Shown in pieces: positions 32,948-40,495 of a stretch of DNA of 64,000 nucleotides; position 1 is the first letter of the stretch; the number at the start of each line of letters is the position of its first letter. Under the pieces are notes generated by a model that was not told where the DNA came from, did no database searches, and saw only the letters and a list, made by a program, of their open reading frames with translations. The DNA is taken from the NCBI GenBank assembly GCA_040289115.1, contig PSKS01000003.1, positions 1 through 64,000 on the forward strand, written 5' to 3'. Both the position numbers and the translations under genes were made by a program. This stretch comes from JAUQQI01 sp040289115 (GTDB taxonomy: Bacteria; Chloroflexota; Dehalococcoidia; JAUQQI01).

Positions 32948-33757
32948 ATGTTGCGTACCCGGGTCCTGACGGCCGCGGCCGTCCTGCCGGTCCTGCTCTT
33001 TCTGGTCTGGCTCGGCCCCCCTTACTTTACCCTGCTCGTCGGCCTGGCTTCCCTGGTAGGCCACCTGGAATTCTACCACCTGGCCCGGCTGGGCGGGCTT
33101 TCGCCCTTGGTCTGGGTCGGGACGGCCGGGGGGCTGGGGGTGGTTGGGGCCGTCGGCCTCGGACGGCCGGAGCTGGCCGGGCCGGGACTAGCCGCCGAGG
33201 CCCTGCTGGCTGGAGCCGTCCTGGTGGTGGGGGGAAGAACCCGGGGGGCCCTGGCCGACTGGGCGGCAACCCTGGGGGGAAGCGCTTACTGCGGCCTGAT
33301 CTTCAGTCACTACATCCTGTTGCGGGACCTGCCCCACGGTCTGGAATGGACCTTGCTCACCTTCGGGGTAACGTTCGCGGTGGATACGGCGGCTTTCTTC
33401 GCCGGCCGGCGCTGGGGCCGCCGGCCTCTGGCTCCCGCCGTAAGCCCGGCCAAGACCGTGGAAGGCTTCGTGGCGGGGCTAGCGGCAGGTCCGCTGGTGG
33501 CCTTGGGCATGGCCGCCCTTCTGGGTTTGCCCGCAAGCTCGCCAGTGGCCTTCCTCGGTTTTGGACTGGGGCTAGCCGGGCAGGTTGGGGACCTTTTCGA
33601 GTCGGCCCTTAAACGCAGCGCGGGGGTGAAGGACAGCGGCCGGCTTTTCCCGGGACACGGGGGATTGCTCGACCGGGTAGATAGTCTAGCATTTAACGGC
33701 ATAGTAAGTTACTATATATTAGACGCTTTCCTACCGGCAATGGTCGGCGGAGGTTGA
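32948..33757 (+). CDS. cdsA: Phosphatidate cytidylyltransferase
   Basis: About 269 residues with seven or eight membrane helices. The family signature at the C-terminus is unmistakable: LAGQVGDLFESALKRSAGVK followed by DSGRLFPGHGGLLDRVDSL. The upstream SPAKTVEGFVAG and DTAAFFAGRRWGRRPLAP are also conserved. It makes CDP-diacylglycerol for phospholipid synthesis. ATG 32948 is preferred to 32918 because the latter adds a non-conserved basic leader. No dxr or uppS neighbour, which is unusual for Bacillota. Confidence 0.92.
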   Translation: MLRTRVLTAAAVLPVLLFLVWLGPPYFTLLVGLASLVGHLEFYHLARLGGLSPLVWVGTAGGLGVVGAVGLGRPELAGPGLAAEALLAGAVLVVGGRTRGALADWAATLGGSAYCGLIFSHYILLRDLPHGLEWTLLTFGVTFAVDTAAFFAGRRWGRRPLAPAVSPAKTVEGFVAGLAAGPLVALGMAALLGLPASSPVAFLGFGLGLAGQVGDLFESALKRSAGVKDSGRLFPGHGGLLDRVDSLAFNGIVSYYILDAFLPAMVGGG

Positions 33758-33797
33758 AGGGTCACCTAGAGGAGATCCCCGAGCGGAGCGGAGGACC

Positions 33798-34976
33798 GTG
33801 GTGGTTCCAATTCAGTGGGAGGTAGAGGAACTGACATCGGATAGGTCCGACCCCGAGACCCCCCTGCTTGGTCCGGCCAGTTCGCAACAAAGTTTCGCCC
33901 CAGCCCCGACCGCAGACTCCATCGACGAGCACTTCGACAGCTTTAAGCGGCTGGTTTACTCGATAACCTTGCCCTTCATCGGCCTGGGGGTACTGATCCT
34001 GATGGTAGCCTACGAGGCGATGGGCCTCGGCCACCAGGTCTTGCAGCCGCTGTTGCTGGTCCTGGCCGCCGGCTTTGGATTTCTCAGTATTCTGCTCCGG
34101 CTGGTGCGGGTGAAGCTCTGGCCCTTCGAGGCCGTTACCCTCACGGCGGTGGCCGGCCTGCTCCTGGTGAAGTTTTACGGTGTCTTTGACCTCGGGCCGG
34201 ACCAGTTGGAGGCTGGCCTGCTGGCCGGGTCCTTAATCCTGCCGGTGTTTTACACCTTTTTCTTTCTGGCCCTGCCGGGAAGCTACGCCCTGAGTGCGCT
34301 GGTGGCCTTTTACCTGAGCCTGGTTCTGACCGGGCTTGCCCGGATATCGCCTTTCGGAGAGCCCAAGCTTGCGGTGGAGCTGGTTATTTTTTACACGTGG
34401 AACGCCATTACTATTGTAGTTCTGCACTTCTTTTCAAGGTTCAAGGAGCACTACGTGGAGGCCCGGATGCGGGCCGACCAGATGGCCTACCTGGCCTTTA
34501 ACGATTACCTGACTGGGCTTCCTAATCGTCGGGGCATCGAGCGGATCCTTCGGGATGAGGTGGAGCGGGCCCGCCGCTATGGCCGGCCCCTTTCGGTGGT
34601 GATGGTCGACCTGGACCACCTAAAGCGGGTCAACGACACCTTCGGCCACGACGCCGGGGACCGGGTCCTCCAGGAGGTGGCCCGGCTGCTGGCCCGGGAG
34701 CTCCGCCGGACCGACCGGGTCGGTCGGTGGGGCGGTGAGGAGTTCATTGTGGTGGCCCCGGAGACCGACCGGAGGGCGGCCTGGGTGTTGGCCCAGCGGC
34801 TTAAAGAGACCCTGGAAAGACAACCATTCGACCAGGTGAGCACCATCACCGCCAGCTACGGGGTTGCCTCCTTCCGGCCGGACGACACCGTTCAGTCCCT
34901 CATCAAGCGGGCAGACGAAGCCCTTTATCGGGCGAAGGTGGCCGGTCGGAACCGGGTCGAGGTCGAAGTTGGTTAG
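33798..34976 (+). CDS. Membrane-anchored diguanylate cyclase (GGDEF)
   Basis: About 392 residues. A 45-residue polar N-terminus precedes six hydrophobic helices (about 50-215). The linker FSRFKEHYVEARMRADQMAYLAF leads into a complete GGDEF domain: NDYLTGLPNRRGIERIL, DLDHLKRVNDTFGHDAGDRVL, and the active-site GGEEF. The product-inhibition I-site RRTD stands five residues before GGEEF. It should make cyclic di-GMP in response to an unknown membrane signal. Stop overlaps the convergent mazG stop by four bases. No EAL or PilZ protein is in the window. Confidence 0.9.
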   Translation: MVVPIQWEVEELTSDRSDPETPLLGPASSQQSFAPAPTADSIDEHFDSFKRLVYSITLPFIGLGVLILMVAYEAMGLGHQVLQPLLLVLAAGFGFLSILLRLVRVKLWPFEAVTLTAVAGLLLVKFYGVFDLGPDQLEAGLLAGSLILPVFYTFFFLALPGSYALSALVAFYLSLVLTGLARISPFGEPKLAVELVIFYTWNAITIVVLHFFSRFKEHYVEARMRADQMAYLAFNDYLTGLPNRRGIERILRDEVERARRYGRPLSVVMVDLDHLKRVNDTFGHDAGDRVLQEVARLLARELRRTDRVGRWGGEEFIVVAPETDRRAAWVLAQRLKETLERQPFDQVSTITASYGVASFRPDDTVQSLIKRADEALYRAKVAGRNRVEVEVG

Positions 34977-35989
34977 GCGGGTTCTTCCGGGCCGAAGAGG
35001 TCCCCAAGCCTGACCGGGGACCGGGAGGGGGCGGCCCGTTCGACGGCGGCGGCCAGGCGCCGGTTGGCCTGTCGGAGGGCGTCCTCGGGGTCCAGTTCCA
35101 GGGCCGCGCCGTACAGGGCCAGGGCCAGCAGGGCCTCCCCAAGGGCTCTGGCCGGGTTGGCCGGTGCGGCCCGAAGCTCGGCCAGCCGGCCGGCCGCTAC
35201 GGCCAGGAGCTCGGCGGCCTCGGGCAGGGCAAGGCCGAAGCGGCGGGCCCGGTGGAGCACCTGGGCGGCATAGGCCAGGGCCGGCATCGCCCTGGGGACC
35301 CCGGCCAGGGGGGATGCCTCGGCCTTCTCTGAGCGTTTGAGCTCCTCCCAGCGGGCCCAGATTTCGTCGATGGAAGCCGCTTTAACTTCCCCGAAAACGT
35401 GGGGGTGGCGCCGGACGAGCTTGGTGTTTATCGCTTGCAGTACGTCGCCCAGGTTAAAATGGCCCCCTTCCCGGGCCAGCTGGGCCTGAAACAGGACGTG
35501 GAAAAGGACATCCCCGAGCTCCTCCCTCAGGTCGGCCCAGTCCTCCCGGTCGATGGCGTCGACCGCCTCGTAGACCTCTTCTAAAAGAAAGGGCTTGGTG
35601 GACTGGTGGGTCTGCTGCCGGTCCCAGGGGCATCCGTCGGGAGCCCGGAGCCGGGCCACGATGTGTTCCAGGGCCCGAAAGGTTCGGGGTAGCTCCTCGA
35701 GGGGGCGGACCTCCACGAAGATGGCGGCCGGCCGGGCCCCGGCCGGGTTGAGGCTGGCGAGGGTCGTCGTCAGGGGCTCGCGGTCGGAGTCGTAGACAAG
35801 TTTAAGCCGGGTATCGGGCGGGTAAATCTCCAGAAGCCCGGCCTTGACCTTTGCAAGGTCAGCCTCCGGGCCGACCAGCAAGAGGGCCGGCAGTTCCGGC
35901 GAAAGGCCGGCCGACCTTTCGGCCGGGACCAGCTGAAGCCCCTGGCGGGCGGGATCTACGCCCAGGATTTTGAGCCACTCGGCCAGCAT
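34973..35989 (-). CDS. mazG: MazG nucleoside triphosphate pyrophosphohydrolase with N-terminal extension
   Basis: A 338-residue protein. The first 100 residues resemble the degenerate tetrapyrrole-methylase-like domain of long Bacillota MazG proteins (SPELPALLLVGPEADLAKVK). Then comes the MazG core: LRAPDGCPWDRQQTHQSTKP, and the metal-binding LLEEVYEAVDAID ... LREELGDVLFHVLFQ, followed by RRHPHVFGEV. A second, weaker MazG-like half follows (YAAQVLHRARRFG). It removes aberrant or excess NTPs. Convergent with the GGDEF gene. Confidence 0.9.
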   Translation of the reverse strand: MLAEWLKILGVDPARQGLQLVPAERSAGLSPELPALLLVGPEADLAKVKAGLLEIYPPDTRLKLVYDSDREPLTTTLASLNPAGARPAAIFVEVRPLEELPRTFRALEHIVARLRAPDGCPWDRQQTHQSTKPFLLEEVYEAVDAIDREDWADLREELGDVLFHVLFQAQLAREGGHFNLGDVLQAINTKLVRRHPHVFGEVKAASIDEIWARWEELKRSEKAEASPLAGVPRAMPALAYAAQVLHRARRFGLALPEAAELLAVAAGRLAELRAAPANPARALGEALLALALYGAALELDPEDALRQANRRLAAAVERAAPSRSPVRLGDLFGPEEPA

Positions 35990-36024
35990 CGCTTTTACCT
36001 AGGGCATTATAGTAAAAGTCCGGG

Positions 36025-36921
36025 CTATGTGCCCCGAAGGCGGGGGTCTAGGGCGTCCCGGAGGCCATCGCCGACGAAGTTGAAGGCCAATACGGTTACA
36101 AAGATGGCCAGGGTGGGGAAAAGCATAAGGTGCGGGGCAACCCGCAGGTAGCTACGACTGGCGCTTACCATCGCGCCCCATTCTGAGGTCGGCGGCTGGG
36201 GACCAAGCCCCAGGAAGGACAAGGTGGAGGCAGTCAGAATGGCGGTTGACAGGTTGAGACTGCCGAAGACGATAATGGGGGCGATTACGTTGGGCAGGAT
36301 ATGGTGGACCACTATCCGGAAGTTGCCGGCACCAAGCGCCCGGGCAGCTTCGACGAATTCCCGCTCCTTTAAGGACAACACTGATGCCCGGGTCAGGCGG
36401 ACGTAGGCCGGGATCGACTCAATTCCGACGGCAATCATGGCGTTGCGTTCGTTCGGGCCCAGGGCGGCCACGACCGCAATGGCCAGCAAGATTCCAGGAA
36501 ACGCCAGCAAAATATCCATGGCCCGGCTGATAGGCCCGTCCAACGGCCGGAAGTAGCCGGCGAGTAGGCCAAGGATAACTCCCCCCACCAGCGCGATGGC
36601 TACCGCCACGACACCCATCGCGAGGGAAATGCGGGACCCGTAAATTATCCGGCTCAGAATATCCCGACCCAGTTCGTCTAGGCCGAAGGGGTGCTCTAAA
36701 GAGGGCCCTTCAAAGCGACGGACAAGTTTTTGCTCCCGTTCGGAGTAAGGGGCGACCCAAGGGGCCAGTGCCGCAATCAGCAGTAGCATAATAACCACCA
36801 CGCTCCCGGCAACCGCGGGGCGGTGACGCCGGAACCGGTACCAGAACTGCTGAAGTTCTGACCGAGCTCGGGCCGGGATGGCTAACGTTTGAGCCGAGAC
36901 CGCTCCGTCACGCGAAACCAC
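36025..36921 (-). CDS. Oligopeptide-type ABC transporter permease (OppC/DppC)
   Basis: A 298-residue inner-membrane permease with six helices. The OppC_N segment (LIAALAPWVAPYSEREQKLV), FGLDELGRDILSRIIYGSR and the EAA loop (EFVEAARALGAGNFRIVVHHILPN) are clear. It is the last of three genes: binding protein, OppB-type, OppC-type. No OppD/OppF ATPase gene follows, so the ATP-driving subunits must come from another locus. Confidence 0.88.
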   Translation of the reverse strand: MVSRDGAVSAQTLAIPARARSELQQFWYRFRRHRPAVAGSVVVIMLLLIAALAPWVAPYSEREQKLVRRFEGPSLEHPFGLDELGRDILSRIIYGSRISLAMGVVAVAIALVGGVILGLLAGYFRPLDGPISRAMDILLAFPGILLAIAVVAALGPNERNAMIAVGIESIPAYVRLTRASVLSLKEREFVEAARALGAGNFRIVVHHILPNVIAPIIVFGSLNLSTAILTASTLSFLGLGPQPPTSEWGAMVSASRSYLRVAPHLMLFPTLAIFVTVLAFNFVGDGLRDALDPRLRGT

Positions 36922-36926
36922 GGCGC

Positions 36927-37868
36927 CTAGTCGTAACGAATCCTCGGATCGAGGTAGGCGTAAAGGACATCAACAATCAGGTTGACGAAAACGAAAGTCA
37001 ACGACGTAACTAAGACTGCCCCCTGAACGACCGGAAAGTCGCGGGTGCGGATGGCATCCACGGCCAGCCGCCCAACCCCCGGCCAGGAGAAGATGGTCTC
37101 GGTAACCACGGCACCGCCAAGCAGTCCGGCCAGTTGGAGGCCCAGCACCGTAACCACTGGCAACATTGCGTTTTTCAGGGCGTGGCGGAAGATCACTACC
37201 CGTTCGGCCAGGCCTTTGGCGCGGGCAGTTCGGATGTAATCCTGATTTAAGACCTCAAGCATCGCCGACCTGGTGAGCCGGGCGAGGACCGCGATAAGGC
37301 CAATAGCCAGGGTGACCGCAGGCAAGAAGACGTGCCGGAGGCCGTCCGGGGTCCAGAAGGGTCCGCCCCGGCCGGAAATTGGGAAAAGGCCGAGGCTGAA
37401 AGCCAAAAGCCACATCAAGATGAGGCCGCGGGCAAAAACCGGCATCGAAATACCGAGCAGCGCCCCAAACATGGCAGATGCGTCGACCCAGCTAGCCCGG
37501 CGGGCCGCCGATAGTACGCCGATGGGGATGGCAATGGTGGGGGCGATGAGCATTGCCGCCACCGCCAGCTCGATCGTGTTGGGCAGGGCGGCGAGGACCT
37601 CCTCGGCCACAGGCTTCTTGGTGCGGATGGAGCGGCCAAGGTCACCCCGCAGGGCTCCGGACAAGTAGTTCCAGTACTGGACGTAGATGGGCTTGTCGAG
37701 GCCGAGCTCCCGTTCGATTTGGGCCACAACCTCCTGGGGGGCATCGGGTCCGGCGATGATTTGGGCCGGATTGCCGGGGGCGAGGTGGAGCATCGAAAAG
37801 GTTAAAAAAGATACCCCCAGCAAGACTACCGGCATAACCAGCAACCGGCGCAAGATGTAACGGTACAT
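36927..37868 (-). CDS. Oligopeptide-type ABC transporter permease (OppB/DppB)
   Basis: A 313-residue permease: YILRRLLVMPVVLLGVSFLTF at the start, six helices, and EAA loop YIRTARAKGLAERVVIFRHALKNAMLPVV. It starts 14 bp after the binding-protein gene and ends five bp before the OppC-type gene, so all three are co-transcribed. The peptide, nickel or sugar specificity of this superfamily cannot be read from the permease. Confidence 0.88.
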   Translation of the reverse strand: MYRYILRRLLVMPVVLLGVSFLTFSMLHLAPGNPAQIIAGPDAPQEVVAQIERELGLDKPIYVQYWNYLSGALRGDLGRSIRTKKPVAEEVLAALPNTIELAVAAMLIAPTIAIPIGVLSAARRASWVDASAMFGALLGISMPVFARGLILMWLLAFSLGLFPISGRGGPFWTPDGLRHVFLPAVTLAIGLIAVLARLTRSAMLEVLNQDYIRTARAKGLAERVVIFRHALKNAMLPVVTVLGLQLAGLLGGAVVTETIFSWPGVGRLAVDAIRTRDFPVVQGAVLVTSLTFVFVNLIVDVLYAYLDPRIRYD

Positions 37869-37882
37869 CAGGTCGCTGAACC

Positions 37883-39568
37883 CTAACGCTGGCCCGTTTT
37901 CACGTAGATGTCCAGGAACTTATACAGCCAGTTGGAGGGGTGAACTTTGACTCCCCCGGTTCGACGGCTGACCCCAACCACGCCCACGTCATGGGTAAGG
38001 GGCACCCAGAGGGCGTTCTCATGAACAATCCGCTGGAGCTCCTCATAGATTTGCAACCGCTGGGTCTCATCGAGGGTGGAGCGGGATCTTTCAAGCAGAC
38101 CGTCGGTTTTGGGGTCGGCCCAATCGAACCGATTGGGGGCTGGCCGCTGCCGGCTGTGGAAGTAGAAATAAAGAACGTCCGCATTGCTGTAGAAGACACT
38201 GATGGCGAAGGTTTGATGTTCCCCTGCCCGCAGGGCGGCGAAGAAAGCGGCGCTCTCCATCGAGCGGATTTCCAGTTCCACCCCAACCCGACGCCACTGC
38301 TCCTGGACGACCTGGGCCTGAAGCTTTGCGGCTTGGGTGTCGGTGGTTATGTGGTTGAGCTTGAGCCGCTGGCCATCCTTCTGGCGGATGCCGTCCGGCC
38401 CAGGCCGCCAGCCGGCTTCTTCCAAGAGTTGTTTGGCCCGTTCCGGGTCAAACTTGTAGGCGGCCTGCTCAATTCCCTTCCAATAGCCCCATGTCTTCGG
38501 GTGGAGGACCCCCAAGGCCGGTATCGCAAGCCCATAGCGTACTGAGGAAATGATTTCTTCTTTGTTGGTGGCGTGGTTAAGGGCCCGGCGTACCCGGACG
38601 TCCCTAAGGATGGGGTCCGAGGTCTTCAGGCCTATGTATGCCGTCTGGAGCTGGTCATATTTGACGACGGATACGTTAGCGGATTTCTCGAGCCTGGAAA
38701 CCTCGACTCCCGGAACGTCGCTAAGTATGTCGATATTTCCGGCTTCGAACTCGGCTACGCGGGTCCCTTCCTCGGGAATGATCCTGAATTCCACCCGGTC
38801 CACGTAGGCCGGTCCCTGGTTTGAGAAAATCTTGGGTCCCCACGTGTAGTCCGGGTTGCGTTCGAGGATGAGGCGCTGATTGCGCGTCCATTCCACGAAC
38901 TTGAATGGACCTGTCCCGTCGGCGCCGGTTGCGCCGTAATTTTGACCGAGCCGCTCGACCGCTTCCCGATTTAGGATCGAGGCCCAGCCAATGCTCAGGT
39001 TGTCGAGAAGCAGCACAAAAGGCTGCGAAAGCCGAATCACGACGGTATAGTCGTCGGGGGTTTCGACCGCCGTTACCTGGTCGATATTGTAGGCGGTCGG
39101 GGACCGCGGCGTGGTTTTCCAGCGCTCAAAGCTGTATTTTACGTCGGCCGCGGTGAAGGACTTGCCCGAATGAAAGCGGACGCCCCGCCGCAATCGGAAG
39201 GTGTAGACGAGGCCGTCCGGGCTTATCTCCCACGATTCGGCCAGGCCCGGTTTGATGGTCCCGTCGAAGTCCAGAACCACCAGGGTATCGTGGATCATTT
39301 GAAGGGTGCGGGAAGCCCATAGGTGCGTGGTCACGTGGGGATCAAGGCTCTCCGGGTCGGCCGTTAGCTGAACTGTTAGGTTTCCCCCCCGCTGGGGGGT
39401 CTCCGTTTCAGGGGTAACCGCAGGCTGGGAGGTACCTGGACTGCAGGCTTCCACGATTGGGCCCAAGCCGATCAGCGCCCCAGCCCCGAGAGCCCGAAGG
39501 AAATCCCGTCGGCTGAGCCTGAACGAAGGCAGCCCTTGAATCCAGAACCGGTTATCACGGGTCCTCAC
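37883..39568 (-). CDS. Family 5 solute-binding lipoprotein (OppA/DppA type)
   Basis: A 561-residue extracytoplasmic receptor. The N-terminus has a twin-arginine motif (SRRDFLRALGAG) and a hydrophobic stretch ending in VEACSPG, a likely lipobox, so a Tat-exported lipoprotein is predicted. SBP_bac_5 features: LTADPESLDPHVTTHL, GLAESWEISPDGLVYTF, LRRGVRFHSGKSFTAADVKY, and GVELEIRSMESAAFF. First gene of the transporter operon with its own promoter. It is intact, unlike the relatives at the left edge. Confidence 0.9.
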   Translation of the reverse strand: MRTRDNRFWIQGLPSFRLSRRDFLRALGAGALIGLGPIVEACSPGTSQPAVTPETETPQRGGNLTVQLTADPESLDPHVTTHLWASRTLQMIHDTLVVLDFDGTIKPGLAESWEISPDGLVYTFRLRRGVRFHSGKSFTAADVKYSFERWKTTPRSPTAYNIDQVTAVETPDDYTVVIRLSQPFVLLLDNLSIGWASILNREAVERLGQNYGATGADGTGPFKFVEWTRNQRLILERNPDYTWGPKIFSNQGPAYVDRVEFRIIPEEGTRVAEFEAGNIDILSDVPGVEVSRLEKSANVSVVKYDQLQTAYIGLKTSDPILRDVRVRRALNHATNKEEIISSVRYGLAIPALGVLHPKTWGYWKGIEQAAYKFDPERAKQLLEEAGWRPGPDGIRQKDGQRLKLNHITTDTQAAKLQAQVVQEQWRRVGVELEIRSMESAAFFAALRAGEHQTFAISVFYSNADVLYFYFHSRQRPAPNRFDWADPKTDGLLERSRSTLDETQRLQIYEELQRIVHENALWVPLTHDVGVVGVSRRTGGVKVHPSNWLYKFLDIYVKTGQR

Positions 39569-39579
39569 GGCAATGCCCT

Positions 39580-39599
39580 CCGTAATCTCAAGATTACGG
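39580..39599. repeat. Perfect inverted repeat at the start of the oppA transcript
   Basis: CCGTAATCT-CA-AGATTACGG lies just downstream of the -10 box, about at the transcription start and 12 bp before the oppA ATG. It could be an operator or an RNA stabilising hairpin. Confidence 0.55.
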
Positions 39600-39609
39600 G
39601 TATCGTCTT

Positions 39610-39638
39610 ACTATAAGTTATTACTAGTCCCGCGTCAA
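39610..39638 (-). promoter_or_regulatory. Promoter of the oppABC-type operon
   Basis: On the minus strand TTGACG (39638-39633), 17 bases, TATAGT (39615-39610). Good spacing and sequence, 42 bp before the binding-protein ATG. Confidence 0.7.
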
Positions 39639-39639
39639 C

Positions 39640-39905
39640 GCCCCAGGCTGGGTGGGTTACCTCAGACCTTGGTCACCGACTGGGGTGGAGAATTGGGCGG
39701 ACGGTGTTGAAAAAGCTGGGGATAATGGGGTCTGGGAAGCGACCGGGTCTGGATTAAGATGGGGCCGAGGCAGGAGGAGCGAAGCCGAGCGCTCCCCTCC
39801 CCAAAATTCCGACGAAAGGGGGGATTGACAACCGACCGCTCGGAGCCACCTGGGTGGCTACCAGAAGGGAATTTCAAGAAAGGAGGTGAGGGGTCTCAGC
39901 TCGCG
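39640..39905. other. Intergenic stretch with no recognised gene, ending at a terminator
   Basis: I see no convincing ORF in these 266 bases. They contain GC-rich self-complementary pieces (GAGCG...CGCTC near 39777-39794, GCCACCTGGGTGGC near 39845-39858) and an AAAGGAGGTGA at about 39880 with no start codon suitably placed. Because a strong plus-strand terminator follows, a small structured RNA is possible, but I cannot assign a class. Confidence 0.3.
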
Positions 39906-39946
39906 CCGGCGGACTCTAGAGGGGGGACTAGAGCCCGCCGGTTTTT
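39906..39946 (+). terminator. Strong intrinsic terminator
   Basis: CCGGCGG (39906-39912) pairs with CCGCCGG (39935-39941). After one mismatch, CTCTAG pairs with CTAGAG, and five T follow. No protein gene ends upstream on this strand. Confidence 0.75.
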
Positions 39947-39991
39947 GCTTGTCAAATCCAATTGGAGGTTTCGAAGGCACCGGAGAATGGG

Positions 39992-40156
39992 ATGACGGAA
40001 CTTGTCTGCCCCAAGTGCGGCCGGCCTAACCTTAAAAATATCGGCGGCGGCTTTTACCTGTGCTCGGCCGCCAGCTCAGGTTGCGGCAGTATCTGGCATG
40101 AACGCCACCTGTTCCAGGCCCTTAGTCAGCGCCGCGAAGGGTCGGAACAGGACTAG
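39992..40156 (+). CDS. Small zinc-ribbon protein
   Basis: A 54-residue protein with TELVCPKCGRPNLK and, 20 residues later, FYLCSAASSGCGSIWH: a CxxC...C(x6)C pair of knuckles of the topoisomerase/ribbon type. It could bind one zinc. ATG 39992 follows CCGGAG; an in-frame TTG at 39962 adds unconserved residues. No DNA- or enzyme-binding partner can be named. It lies between a strong terminator and a palindromic repeat, alone in its transcript. Confidence 0.6.
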   Translation: MTELVCPKCGRPNLKNIGGGFYLCSAASSGCGSIWHERHLFQALSQRREGSEQD

Positions 40157-40258
40157 CCTGGTGATGCCGTGTGTAAGTTTAGAAACATTTGAGATCAGTG
40201 GCCGGCAGCCGAGACCTTGACTTAAAAAACAACAGGGACATCTTTCCGGGCGAAACTT

Positions 40259-40297
40259 CAACCTTAACGTAAACGTTTAGCGTTTACGTTAAGGTTG
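40259..40297. repeat. Palindromic element, copy 3
   Basis: Perfect 17-bp arms (CAACCTTAACGTAAACG at 40259-40275 and complement 40281-40297) with loop TTTAG. The TAAACG...GTTTA core is shared with copies 1 and 2. Here it is intergenic. Confidence 0.7.
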
Positions 40298-40495
40298 TCA
40301 AGAACGTCAAGTTTGCGGGCCTGGGAGGTCACCCAGGGCGCTGTTTGGCCCCACCGGGCCGCCTTTGGCGGCCGTCCCCTTGGCTATCTTAAAGCCGAGC
40401 ACCCGGAAAGGATGCCCCCTGTCCCGGATGTGTTGAACCTATACACGGATTTGACCAGGGCCGGTTGGGGGCCTAAAATCGATCCGACGCGGTGA
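40295..40495 (+). CDS. Hypothetical protein or remnant upstream of the glycosyltransferase
   Basis: A 66-codon frame whose TGA overlaps the GTG start of the glycosyltransferase (GTGA). Its first codons come from the tail of palindrome copy 3. The C-terminal part, HPERMPPVPDVLNLYTDLTRAG, looks more like coding sequence than the rest. I do not recognise a family. It may be the leftover end of a deleted gene that still serves to couple translation. Confidence 0.3.
   Translation: MSRTSSLRAWEVTQGAVWPHRAAFGGRPLGYLKAEHPERMPPVPDVLNLYTDLTRAGWGPKIDPTR

Noticed and set aside
39662..39995. Overlapping small ORFs on both strands near 39.7-40.0 kb
   Set aside because: No ribosome site, no motif, and one runs through a strong terminator hairpin.
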